Positions 21,137 to 35,100 of a DNA stretch of 64,000 nt are shown here, piece after piece. Numbering within the stretch: position 1 is the stretch's first letter; each line of letters begins with the position of its first letter. The notes beneath the pieces are model-generated. The model did no database searches. It saw only the letters and a list, made by a program, of their open reading frames with translations, and was not told the DNA's origin. Where the stretch lies: positions 25,074,899-25,138,898 of the forward strand of contig NW_024881282.1 of NCBI RefSeq assembly GCF_018691265.1, read 5' to 3'. Source of the stretch: Tyto alba (taxonomy: Eukaryota; Chordata; Aves; Strigiformes; Tytonidae). A program made the position numbers and the translations under genes.

Positions 21137-24100
21137 TTGTAACATGCTTGCATTGGAGTGCATTATCAAAAGTAATTTTGAAACATGAAATTCCCATATC
21201 AAATTTACTTGTAGGTCTCTTCAAAAATTATTGATGTATGCAGATTATATGAACTTAAAACATGAGAAGCTTGACTTGTATACCTGAGAGGTTAGGGAAT
21301 AACTGGCAAATGCAGAAGTGGTTTTTAAATATTGCCTTTATGCTGATTTTTGACATAATGGTTCAGAATCATTCAAAGTGATTGTAGTTATATGCTTGTT
21401 AGCAAAACATGTTTCTGTTTCCTATATTTTTATTGTCTGTTAAATCACTGAAAACTTTCACGCTGTTCTGATAAAGCTACTAAAATGTCATAGGGAAGAG
21501 CAAGGAGGCAAAGTAATTTACAGAAAAGAGAGATGATTTCAATATAGGTAGAATTTTCTGTCTCAGCTTCTGTGAATTGCCAATGCGGTGCAGCACCAGT
21601 CCATTTCCAATAAATTTGCAAAGCAGAGAATCTAAAAATAACAGAGGGCTTTAGTACCACAGCGGAGTTGGCCAGATCTGTTTTAAATCAGCCATAACTT
21701 CTGTGCTCACATCTAGGCTGTACACCTCCAACGCATGGGAAGAAGGGCGTAGCTGAAGAACTGATCTTGCATCACTAAATAGCTTACATTCACCCGTATA
21801 TGTAATTTACTTTTTGTGACAGATTGAATATTGATAGTACTTATTTTAATGATTGTTTCAGTACTCCATCTGTGAGAGAGCAAAGAGGAACGGAAGCTTT
21901 TCAAAATAAAGAGAAGCTTAAGCCTTTGATGTATGTGGCAAACCTGTCAGTGATGAGGAAGACATGTCAGAGGCAGCACTGTGATTGTCAAAGTGGGAAG
22001 CAAGCAAAGACGCTGGCATGTGATGTGCCTCTCACTGCATGTGCCACAAACTGAGCAATGCACACCATCTAGGCATATTTTAGTGCCGGTTAGCATATAT
22101 TTCAGTGTTACAAACATACATTGGGTAATAGAAAGAATACTGTTACACGTGGAGAAATTTTGGATTTATTATATTACCTTTGTCATTTGAACTGCAGCTG
22201 TAAGAGGTGTGAGCATGCACGTACACACTGTTTAGGTAGACCTCCTCTCAGCTATTGCTAGCTATTTAAAAGTCGGAGATTATTGTAAGCTGTCTAGCCT
22301 CCTGCTGGAGTCAGTGGAGAGAGAAAAATGCTTCCAGAAGGTAAATGCTCTCACTTGGATACCTATTTTGACATGGGATGAGTCTCTCTCCTGGCCTGAC
22401 CGCCTTATCCAAAACTAAGGAGGGTGTCTAGACAAGAAGCTCACACTGGCCACCTAGATTTAGAGGGACAAATAAAGGTAAGAAGAGTTGCAGCCGTACC
22501 TTTCTTACACAATAATAAGAGATCACATTGTCTACGTGTGAATGAGAAACCTACTTTGGAAGCCCTCATTTTCTCACTAGCTTCAAGTTAGCCATCTACA
22601 CAGAGGTGATTTCACTTTCAGAAGTGCTGAACACCCTTCGTTCTCCTTAACATTACCTGAACTTATGGAACACAATGTCTTTGAAAAAAGAAAACGCATC
22701 CCCACATTTGTAGGGAATGATTGAAACAACTAATATTTCACATAATATTTTTGTACATTGTGGGCGCAGTGAAAAAGCCTCAGGCCACTTTGGGTGAATA
22801 TTATTATCTGTGCTTCACTATGAGCCATCACCTTTGTTTTTGAGTCCCTGGCACCCAGTACCCTGCCAGAAGGCATGCTGCTAGCACCCACACTTGCACC
22901 ATACAAGGCCAGGTGTAAGCGAAGAAGATTTACCTATTCTAGAAGACTGTTGCCATCAGGTGAGAGGATGGGTTGTGTTCACCAGCCACTGCTGCTGGTG
23001 GCTGCCCTGTTCCTCACCTGTGGGTAGTTCCAGCAGGAGTAGCAGTGCTCAGGTCTCCACATCTCCTCCACAGACTCTCTTTCCAGGCCTCACCCCTTCC
23101 TATTGTCACTCTTCCTTCTCTGGCAGAAATTACCCATCTTTGGCATGTTCCCTGGGCCCTCTTTAGTCCTGGTAATGCTGCCCAGCACGTTCTGCTGTGA
23201 TGACATCTGCGGGAATACACCTCTGTGTTCATGGGAACATCTTTGCTGTAACAAACCCAAAATACAGCAAAAAAATGCTCCAGAAGAAGCTACAGAAATT
23301 GTGCAGCAGGCAAGCATGGGATAAGTGAATTACACATTTTTTATTTCTCGTATTTTAGGATGATGCTTTAGATTCTAAAACATGAATTATCATCCCTGCA
23401 AATATCTGTATATTCCTAGCATCTAAAATCAGTACCCAGCTTCTTTTAAAATTTTGCCAAGTTCTTCCTCTCAAATTAATTTTGTTTTTTACAGGAAGTG
23501 GTGTAAAGCTGCAGTTTTTACAATTTCCTTACAAAAGGCATGAAAGAGGTTTTCTGTTTATTAGATTTGCTTACTCCATTGAGCTATTTTTTTTATTTTT
23601 CCTGGGATGAGACTGGAACAAAGAAAGTATGCAAAAGCAGACTGATTTTGTGCAAGTATGGCAAGAAATCTCTGAAGAGGAAGTGGTTAGAAGAGGGAGT
23701 GTGAGTTTACCCTTATTCATCCTGTGGAACATATCTCTTTACTCAATCTAGCAGTGACTGGAAAAAACCCCACAGTTTTTTGCAAAATATCAAATTCCAT
23801 ATTTTATAAGGAGTTACACACAGACATTTATAGCTCCTAAAAATGGAGCATTTTTGGCAGAGCTGTGGATTTGGAAATCCTGCCCATAGCAAAATGTGTA
23901 ACTCAGAGAGGACTGAATATTCAGAGCTAAATCTGTACATGTTGTAAAAGGCCTGTAACACAGCCCTGAAAAACTATCATTCTCACCACAGTTCTGAATG
24001 TATGCACTTAGAAGTTCTGAAAATTAATAATCTTTCTGGAAATGGCCTTCAAGGCTTTATAAATAGGGAAACTACTTTCATATGCATACATAATTCTAAA

Positions 24101-27100
24101 TATATATTGTAGAATTAGCTCTAGGGGTAGGCGCTAGTGTAGGTAAAGTTGTTGAATAATAAAAGTCTCTTGGGCACACATGTGTGTTTTTTCCAACCAA
24201 AAAAGGGTATGTAGGGCTACCACAGTTAACTATCTAACCAAAACTGACACCAAAACAGGTTAAAGGAAAAGCACAAAAAAGCAACACAGGATTTTTTTTT
24301 TTTTAAGAAAAAATGTGAAATTCATATCTGGGTGTAGAAACTTCAGCTTTTTATACACATGAGCTTAAAATTTGCAACCTGAATTTTATTTGTTAAGGAA
24401 AGCTCCTTGCAAATCAGGAATAAATTAATACAGATTTGTGATGCAGCTAATGAAATGCTACGGAAGGAAAGTTCTCATATGCTCTGGCACAAGCAAAACT
24501 GTATGTACAGACTCACAGATAAATTTTTGTGCATCATGCTCTATTGGCTTTTTCCCCTTTGCCCAGACAACCAAAATTTGTGTTAAAACTCACCAAATTT
24601 TGCATAAAGATCACACAAAAAGCACATATTAGGCTTAACCATTAAATAAGAAGATTATACAGAGCCTCTAATATTTATAGACTCATTTCTATTTTCTTGA
24701 GTCAACACAAGCAGAATTGTTTTCTGGGGCTAATGATTATGCTTTATTTCATCAGGTTACTATAACAGCAAGTCACCTAAACTAACTTTTCAAATATTGA
24801 TTAAATTAGTGCATTTCAATACCCATTATGTATTTTTGGCATTACAGAGCTTGTGAATGTGTGGCATTTTCTTACTTTAATTTCAATTTAAACTTGAACT
24901 GACATAGTAAACCAGCAAATCAAGTCCTTATCTTGACTGGAACAATATGCCACTCATCTAAAATAACGAGTTTTTACCCCTCAGCCCCTAATGCATTTGT
25001 TTTCCTTTCATAATGACTTTGCTTAATATTTCCCACTGACTTAAACAATCTTCCCCTGAAAAATTAAGCAAACAAGCCAAAAGAATTTGAGACATATAGA
25101 CCAAGAGCAAATTAGGATATTAGGATTTTTTTCTTCCTGATGATAGTTTTACCTGTTTTGCAAGGTAACCCCATATTTTTCAATTCAGTTAATTTCCATA
25201 AGCGTAACAACAGGAACTCAGTTAGTAGCCAAAAGATCCTTCAAGCGTTGGGACAGAACAGAAAAAGAAGTGAACAGATCCTTAACAAAAGGCATTTCAG
25301 CTTGCTTGCTGCACAAGAACTCTGTCAACAGAAGTATGTGTGAGAATCCCTGGGGCGAAAACAGCCTTCTGCAAGCACTGGCCAAATTATTCACAGAAAA
25401 AGACAGAAAAAAAAAAAAAAAAAAAGGAGAAGGAAGGAAAAAAATAAAAAGGGAGCGCGAGAGCGTGCTTCACAGGAAACCAGGCACTTCCAAAAATACA
25501 GCGTGACCTCATTCTTCACATTATGCCAGACTTTAACACTGTGCTTTGCTTTATCACCTGGAGCACCTGGAGTCAGGTTCCCAGTGCACACAGTGGAGTT
25601 TGGATGCTGTCAGGTTTTGAAAAGGTAGGCTGTGATATGCCTTTTGATGTCGTATACAGCCAGTACAAAGGAATACCAAAATTAGCTTTCCATGTCACTT
25701 GAAAATTCTAATTATTGTTTGCCTGTGTTTCTTCAAGACCTGCATTTGATGCCAGAGCTCCACAAGTCTTCCCTTTTATATATATTAATAGGATCATAGC
25801 TTCCAGAGAGACTTCTGCATACACTGCAAAGTGTAGCTATAGTGTAGTTTACTGGACATGTGAGTTTCTGAGTGTGATTATGAATCAGTTATTTGCAAAT
25901 CTAGCCTGGAAAGGAAAAGGATGAATTGTCACTGGAAATACGGGGTGACAAGACTCTGAGTTATAGTTTAATTTTGGAAATGCTTTTCTATATTGCTTTT
26001 GATTAGAGCAAACGACAAAAATGGAAAAGCTGCAATACCCTTCTACTCATGTAATGGATCCTGCGTGCTAGTAGTAGTAGATTTAATCTTTCACCTTGAG
26101 ATATCCAGGCACAGATATTTGGCACAGATGCTGCCAAATCTATGTCCCTTCTGACTCATTTCAGTGAGGGAGGGAGGATGCACTTAAATGCCGATTTCTT
26201 TTACACCTCATGCACCTGATCGCCTTTGCTGAAGTTAAACAGTATTTTAGTCATGAAAGAATTTGGCATATTTATGAATGAGTCACCCAGCAAATGAAGC
26301 CACATCTTGAGGCAACCATTCAGCAGGAATTACTTTATATGACACTTTAGTGAGTCTTGTCTCAACTTAGAAGTGTTTATTATCCCAGGACAGCTGTGCT
26401 ACCAAGCCTGTCCTTTAGCTTTGCCATGTCTGTCCCCACCTCCACTGCGGAAGAAGCTCATTTTACATTGTCAAGGAGAGGAAAATATCCTCTCAAATGC
26501 AATAAACTACAATGATAAAGAGGCACTTTGCTAATTTAACTGTGCTTACATTCATGTTTGTCTTAGGTGCAACTGTTGGTCACAGATGTGCTGTTTTCCA
26601 ACCACCATCTTAACTAATGCAGCTATGGCAGCAATTTATTTACAGATGGACCTACTTGCAATATATAGGAGGGAAAGGAATCATTTTGTGCTATTAGCTG
26701 AACCTGAGGTTGAGTTTAAATCCAGCCGAGGCACCAACATGCTGCCAGTCACGTTTTGGTCTAAAACAGCATTCTCAACAGCACTGTCATTGTCACCTTA
26801 CCACCATGTGGGAACAGTGGTTTAATTGCAAATAAGGTGAGAAAATACCCTCTGTAATACAACTATTGCCATTTCTGAGAAATTAAATCCATGGGCAGTG
26901 CTTGGTCCTAGTTAGTTTATATACAGTGGGCATTGACCTGGCAAATCATTCTGCTATGTGAAGCCCGTCAATAGCATGGTTACGATCCTGAGAAAAATCA
27001 AACAGCAAGGATGTGTGAGCACCAGTAAAGGACTAGACATGGTTCTTCACACTTTGAAAAGTCTCATGCCTCTTGCATACCTGATTACATCCTCTCAAAA

Positions 27101-28979
27101 AAAGGTATAGAAAAGGACACGGGTATGAATGGGGAACTGAGGGCCTATGACTTTCAGCATGTCTCTGAGGACATGAATGAAGTATCTTAATCTCTTTCCT
27201 TCGGCCATTAGGCTTTTTTTAACATTGCATTCAATGTATTGCTTTTTTATTCCCTGTTCTGCCTCATGTATTTTGTCTTGCACTTATGAAATGCAGCATC
27301 AAGCTCCTGATGAGATGCAGGCCGGAGGTTGGTGGACTACATGCTTTTAGAAGGCAATTTTGGGTGATTTAAGATTACACTCTAAACTATTTGAGAAATT
27401 CAACCTGATGTGAAGTTTCTGAAAATCCTAATATTCGTAAGAAAGAAGGGGTGAAAGAGGTACTTGTGTGCATATGAGTTTATCTAAAATCTGTGGTATT
27501 AAATGAAAAGCAGAATTTTTTTTTATATATTGCCCTGGAATACCTTGGCTTAGTTTTATATGAATGGTGCAACCAACATGAAACAGGAAGAGTGGCCAGT
27601 CACACACAGACACTGTTCATAAACACAGGCCCCAAAATGAACCAACACCTAATAAATATTTTTAAAATAACACTGGATAAACCACATAGGGGAAAAAAAA
27701 AAATCTGTCTCCCTTTAGGTTGAGGATCTTGGCATTGGTAAGATCCCAGCTCTTCATCTAAGCAGCCAGTCCAAACCAAAGTCAGGAAACAGCCTTTCTG
27801 CAAGCAAAGACACACTGGTATGAGCTGCTTCTCCCTCCAGTTTAAATACTACCACTGTTTCTTCAGCCTGTAAAGTGAATTCCATTACATATGTTCATGG
27901 GATACTCAATGGACTGGTTAAAAATTAATCTTCATTTTGCACGAGATGGAAAGAGACTGGAAGAAGTGATTTTCTCATCTTGGAGGATATCTATGTTAAT
28001 ATGGATGGCTTAAGGGCCACATTCACATCTTTACTTTCTTTTTAAGCTCATAAAAGAGAAATGACATAAGACAACCACTTCTCACTCTACAAGTTAGGTA
28101 AATAGCAAGCAGCTTGGTTTTGTTTTTTCTATTTGGCTCTTGTCTATTGAAAGTTACATATCAGCAGAAAATTGTCCTTTACAACAGCCTGCAAGTGGCT
28201 TCCAAAATTGCATGCATCCCTCTGAGAAATCTCTGCTGAACCTCTTACACCCACCAGCAGCCAAAGACACTGAACAAAAGCAGTTATTTTGGCAGTTGAC
28301 AGTGGCAGAAGCTGGTATGGTCTGTGTTTATTATATGGTTTATAATTCCTTAAATTAAAATAAATTAATTTATTTAAAGTTATTTCCCTCTCTGAAGAAG
28401 GAGGATATATCACTGCCTTGGGTGCCTTCATGAGAAAGTATCAGTTCATATTAATTTAACTTATAAACATTGTTATCCACCGTCTATGTATAAGGAATTG
28501 GACACTTGTATCTACTGTGATGACACAGCCAGCAGAAGAGATGCAAACAGGAATCAAAGTTTCTTTATCACTAAAGCCATGTCTTAATCACATCTTATCT
28601 TCCATCCATAAAAATTGGTTTGTTTGATCTGCTAATTGTCATGATTGATTTTGCATAAAGAACGTAAGAGACAGAGGCTTCATCAGTCACGATGACTGAA
28701 GATCAGCACTTGTTTTAATAGCTTGAACTCTTCTTGCTAATTCTATTTATAGGGAAGAGTTGCATTTCATTAGAAATGTCCGCCCTTCTTTCCCTGAACT
28801 GGGTTCTCTTAAACACAGATAAACCAATAATCCTAAACAAACCACCACCCCCCACAAGCTCTTGGTTTCCCCAGAATCTATTACGTTTCTCCAACAGCTT
28901 CAACAACCCTCAGTAACTCTTTAGTGCCCTGCTCTTTCTTCAAGCTTCCCTCACACCAGCAAGTTAAATTTCAAGTCCT
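21137..28979. other. AT-rich non-coding region
   Basis: Nearly 8 kb without a supportable exon. A poly-A run lies at 25407-25425. Possibly the upstream intron of the acidic-protein gene. Confidence 0.5.
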
Positions 28980-29110
28980 GATCCCGCTCTCCAAAGTCTT
29001 TTCGGCGCCTTGACTTTTGCTTCAGCGCTCTCCGTCCTGGCAGCCCGCGGCCGTGGGCACAAGGGGCAGAGATTTCCCAGCAGCTGCCAAGGCCCTACTG
29101 CGCTCAGCCC
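28980..29110. other. Small CpG-containing patch
   Basis: A patch of about 130 bases with several CpGs (CGGCGCC, CCCGCGGCCG) in AT-rich surroundings. Too short to call a promoter, and no gene is attached. Confidence 0.3.
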
Positions 29111-32100
29111 ATGAGAAACCACAGTAAAAACAAATACCTCTTGCTGTTTTCTGAGCAGAGAGTAAACAGAAAAATAGCTCTCGGGACGCTGGTGTTTGGG
29201 CTAAGGACAGGTTCAGGCCGCTGCCGACATTCCCAGCGAGTGTGAAACCAGCCAGGCTGGGGAACTGGAACCAGCTGGACCGTGGCAGTTACTGAACCCT
29301 GTACAAGTTTATTAATCCTGTTTACAGGACAGAGCTGTTGCTGATACCTAAGACAGCTCACTGAATACCTGAAGGAAAAATAGGGAAAAATTCAGTGGCT
29401 TAAACGTAGGCTTCTAGTGCCCTTTGAGACACCCTAGGTTGTCCCACCTGGCCTTCATCTGCCAGCGCAGAGAGGTGCAAATCTCCTCCAACTCCTTTGA
29501 CACATCTACTGTGTGTAGAGGCCATAGGACAGCAGGGTATCTCAAAGGGCACTGCTGGGCACCTGCAGGTAGGCACTTGTTTAGGCAAATGAGCTGTTCC
29601 CTCAGTTTACTTAGTAGGCTATTCAAAGAATTTAACTTCAGGCATCTAATTTTGGAGACTGATTTAGGAGACTTAGGTAAGGGCCTCAACCTTTCCTTTG
29701 CCTATATAAAAAAGTCTGTGTTCTTAATGTATGCACCTAAATTCAGCTGACATAAGTACTGGATTGATTAAAAAAAAAAAATAATAAAAAGTACATATGA
29801 GTCTCCTGGTTAAGCAAAGAAGCTCCTGTAGAAAACTGATCAAAATTGCCAGCAGCTCTCTGCTGTGTAAGGACCTGTATTTGTGCTGCAGTACGTTATT
29901 ATGGAAAGTTTCAAGGCTAAATCAGAATCTACTCAGAAAACAAACACAAACAAGTGCTTTGATGCCATGTGTATTAAATCAGTTTGTGGCATTTCAGCTT
30001 CCCAGGTTTGTTCTCCTATCAGTCTTATAAAGTTTCTGCAGTGTTTTGGCAACACGTTACATTTCTCAGTTGAAATATGCTGCTTAATGCAAGACTGGTA
30101 AACAGCTTGAATAGGCAGGGCTTTGATTTATGAACGGCATCAATATGGTAATGAGGATGTTGGCTGGGCAATTAGTTTTAAATTGTGTAAGCTCACATTA
30201 GCTCTTGTTATTATGAGTACAAAGGTTTGTCAGAACACCTCTGAGTTTAGTATTTCGGAATCCTCTGGTGTCTTTATACCTATTAGACCAGAACTGCAGC
30301 AAATTAAAGCCTCTGCTACACCTTCTGAATCTAATATCACTAAACCATTTGTGTGAAAATATCAACAGTAAATAGACGCATCCATTTAAGATGCTACTTT
30401 GCATGTATTCTTTTTTTTTTTCAGTCCAACATGGGCTTTGGACTTCAGCAACGTCTTTATCATTCTCTCTAATCAGTGTGTGTAACGAATGCTAAAGAAA
30501 TGGTGACCCCTGCAATAAATGCCTATTCCTACAAAGGCCGTGTCGGAGGGCAGACTCCTCCTCTCAAGACCTGCTGGGTGCATGAGATATAAATGGCAGC
30601 AAGGGAGGGCTGTGTCAGCTGCAATGAAGAGAAGTTATTTCAGAGGGAGCAAAAGTTATTTTGGAGGGACCTCCTGTGATCCCTATCTGTATGTGCAATA
30701 AGGCCAAGGTGAATCCTGGTCAATTGAGTTTTGGTCAAGCAATAGCTTTTTGGTAAAAGAACTCTTCCCTCAAAACCAGTATATTTTTGATGGAAGACCT
30801 GATGCATTTTTGTTTAATCTGAAAAAAAAAAAAAGAAATTAATTTATGTTGGGGGATATTTACTCCTTCTGATTAATCTAGTTAATTTTTCAGAGCTTTC
30901 AGAAGAAAGAAGTGTTCAAATATAAAATGCTCAGATGAGTACTTCAGTATTTTCAACCTATCTTTTGCTTTCCCATGTGATTTTTTTTTTTTTTATGTTA
31001 TGTTATAAAACATTCAGTAAATTTGACAGAAACTCACAGTTATTTTTAATTCTTTTCGGGGGAGTAAGTTTATGGGTTTTTTTGCCCAGATATACCAGGC
31101 AAAGTCAAAACACCCAGCAATACTTAATGACAGCTTCTTTAAAGGTGTCCAAAGTTTAATTATGTACAGAATAAAGTGTGTCTTAAGCCAAGGTCTGAGG
31201 CCTGAATAGCTATTTTGAACAAATTCACTCTTTGCCTTTCTGGTTTTTGATTATTTCTTCTCTTCCCTTTTGAGATCTTCCAATAATTAGTTACACTCAT
31301 CTGCTTTCCAGTTTCAGTTCTTAAATTACAGATTTCTGCCTAGTGAGACCTCTTGTTGTGTTTGTTAAACATAAACTATCAGATATTTCCCACAGAATGG
31401 GTCATTCTAGACTTTTTATCAAATAACAGCTCTCCTTTTTGGATTAACTCAAACAACTAAACATTTCAAATGGTGTAACAAATGTAGTCTAAAAATATCT
31501 AAACTAGCTCTAAACTTACTAGGTTAGCTCTCACAAATAATAAAGCAGTGGAGCTGAGGCATACTGCTGTGATGGACTCTCTGGGGTATCCTCAGAGATC
31601 TTTACACGGCTCCTTCAATAACTGTATGCCAAATTCAGAGGTAATTTCTGAAGCTTTTCTCTGGACCCTCCATAAGTTTGGTTTCTTACAGTATAATTTT
31701 CTCTTGTGAGACTTCCTCAGATTTTCCCCACCCATGACATCTGTCCTCTGTGCAGAATAAAACTGCTTTGAGCATTTCCACATGACTTTGTGAAATGAAG
31801 CAGCAAATAACCACCCACTATTAAAAACCATGCAATACACTAGTAGATGATGGTAGAAATGTTAAAGGTTCTACCATACCCAAAGTGTAGTCCACAAATA
31901 AAGAATGAGCTGGATATTTTTTTCCCAAAAGAAATTTGGACTAGAAAAAAAAAAAATCTGAAACTCTCACTTTATATCCAGACTAAAAGGTATATAAAGC
32001 AAAAGTGCAAGAATTTTATTTCTGAACTTTTTCTAGTTTTCTTTTTCTTTCCTACATAAGCCATTTCTTTCCAACCTTTAATAAATAAAAACAGAAGATA

Positions 32101-35100
32101 AGTAGAAATCTTAATCAAAGGGGAATGTCCATTGCCTGGCAGGATGAAGTTCACACAGAACATGAAATTCAATTAATCTGATTTCCATGGAAACAGTATT
32201 GATACAAACTCTGTTTCAGAGCCCTTTAAACAAGCAGAATGGTTATTTCCAGGTTCTCTGCAGTATACAAACATTCAATCAAATGGTCACCACCCTCCTC
32301 TCGCTAGTCTATTCAAATATATTAACCTCTGAGATAGATGGTGTCTTTCATCCTCTCTTTTACAAGTACAAAGTATGTTTTGTTAACGTAAGTGAGATTT
32401 TCTTTGCTCCTGAGTGCTGCGGATAAGACATTATTTCCAATACCAGAGAGGAGCAAAATTAGTCAGCTTTTTTCCCTGAAGATAATAAAAAAACTAGTTG
32501 CCTTGACTGAGTTTTAGAAGTGCCAGAAATTCAGTTTCAATCGTCGTTCATTAAAAAATGTCAACATGTTCATTTGTGCATATTGTATGTACTTTTATAT
32601 GAGACTCTATCATGGTTCAGGATGCCTGTACAATCACAGTATGAGTTAAAGATCTGTCAGCAAATCAGTTTTTCATGGGTATGAAACTCAGTCACTGTAA
32701 ATCATACCAGTCTAAAGTGTTGGTGTATATTTATCATGATGGATATAGAATCTTTTTTAACAATGAGGAATAATTATCACATTGGTAAATTTTAGTTAGA
32801 AAGCAGAAAAACAAGGAAATATATATATTCAACAGTTTCATTAGATTTTTGGTCAAATGGTAGAACAAATGCTCTCAATGCCTTCCTGCCCTAATGGTCC
32901 ATATAGATAAAGGCCAAAGTTTTCTATATTTTCATCACAAATTATCTTAAGACATCTTGATCTTCAAAAAGCCAGGGGCCTATCCTTTTGAAAAATATCA
33001 GCCACTTCTAAAGTGTGCCTCTCCAAATGAATCATCTGTGTGATGATAAACATTCTAATTTCGAAACATCAAGCTCTCTTTGGCTGTTTTTTAAAACGTA
33101 TTTTAGTCCTCACTGTCCTTAAGAGAAGCTTAAAAATTATGAGGGGCTGTAACTAATGCAACCTTGGCTCTGCGAGCCAAAGCAATGGCAAGGCAAAGGA
33201 GCTGTATGAAATACAGACTTCCCTGTACACCCCAGCCAGGCATAAATTGCAAACCACCCATGCCAGGCAGAGTTGCCATGACAAGACACAAGCAATGTCA
33301 CCGCCTCTGGCCACCCTTACCAGGGTACTCACTGCTGTCAGGTTTCTTGCTGCCACCTCTCTCTTTTTTTTAAACTTCAGTAAATGGACATTGTTTGTGC
33401 TTTTTGGTGGTGGTGGGGAACATGGAATCAGTCTCGTTCATCTTCCATCACCACAAGCTGTGTGAACACGTGGCAGTGCCTGCAGCCACAAAGGCACTGT
33501 GTATTCTTAGCCATAGGGCTGAGTTGCTTTAGTCAAGCCCTGCTTTGCAAGATGCTGCCCAAAAGTGGTGAAAAGCAGAGTTACTCTCAGGCTTTCTGAG
33601 GGAAAATGGAGCCCTGTGTAGGAAACAAAGCAAAGGATGTGCAGTAAGCAGGAAATTAGCTGTGCTGCTTCCCCGAAAAGTACATCCTCAGGGCTTCAAC
33701 AAGCTCTGGAACAACCATACTCTGAGCTCAGGAAATAGTTTGCATGATAAGAAATAAATGGGCAAATGAGGATTTGTATTAATGTACATTTTCCTTTGCT
33801 CCAGCAGATGAAAATTAACTACCTTGGTCAGGGTCAGATCGTGTACTAATATACAGAAAATGATAACACCTCCCTTAAATTGCTTATTTTCACAACTTAA
33901 CATATTTATTAGCCTTTTTCTATCACATTTTAAGATATTACTTTTATGTTCTAAGAACCGAAAATGCCATATGCTAATGGAATATTGGCACATATGCAAA
34001 TACTCATGCAAGGACTGATTATTAGAGAGTATAGGATGGGTTTGTTACAATGCACTACTGTCATCATCCCTTTAAATCACTGAGATGTCTGTTGTGATTT
34101 CAGATTCCTAGGAGTTCCCATTGCCATGAGAGGTTGACAAGTATCAGATTGGGAGCTGCCTACACACCTTCATCTTGTTCCCACTGAAAATGTATATTAC
34201 AATATAGTTTTTAACTACATGATCCTACAGTTTTGTAGCCTGTGGTTTCCTGCTTCACCCTGCACGAGACAGGGAACTGAGGAGGTGTCAATATAGGAAG
34301 GACAGTGGTAAAACAAGACATACTAATTTTTGTCTGTGTGCTAAGTAATTAGCGTTGTTTTAGCATTTTTCTGTATGAGTTATTTACATGCATTTGTGTA
34401 ATTGTGCAAAAGGATAAGTTTCCCTTTACTTTTAGTATGGTACCTACCTGGAATCACCACACTTTTAGTGAATTCTTGTCATAGAAAACCTTCAGTTAAG
34501 TAAAGAAATGTTAACTTACATGAGCAATTCCAAAGATATTTGAAAGTATCCTAAACAAACACCATACCAGTGAGGGTACAGGCAAGTAGGAAGTTTTTAC
34601 GAGCTTCTACCTGAGATATTGTTGAGTTGCCTTTTCTCAAAGCAAGGTGTGGAGTGCCAGTGAGTTTACCTGCTGTGGGCTTACTGCTATAAAGCCCACT
34701 CGCCACTCTCCGTTTCCCTATATGACATAGATATATGGGAGAACAGCAATGTCCAGCATTCGTTTGCACCAACCAGCCTCCAGGATGAAGACAGGGTCAG
34801 CATTCTGGGTGGCCAAAATAACTCTTTCAGTTACGAACCTCAACCTACGTAAGGAAGATAAAATGCTGGCCTACTAATGTCCAGGATTTGTTTTGGGAGA
34901 GTTTTTATGTAGTGGTATCAGTCAAATACAGCATATGGAAGCAATACTTCAGAGACAGTTTTAATGCTACTGTAGAAATGCCCACCAGAATGCATAAGTT
35001 GCATTTAAGGGGTAACTAGTATTAAAAAGACAACTAGGAAGGTTCCCTCAAATGTGTGTACGCTGTCCATAGATGGCAGTGACAACTAGTTATGTACTGC

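Noticed and set aside
29400..29760. Recurring TTAGG/CACCTAAA-type words suggesting an old SINE
   Set aside because: The words are short, irregularly spaced and show no tRNA-like promoter or tail.
31640..31690. Possible CR1 crumb (CTTTTCTCTGGACCCTCC)
   Set aside because: Only about 20 matching bases; flanks do not follow the CR1 order.
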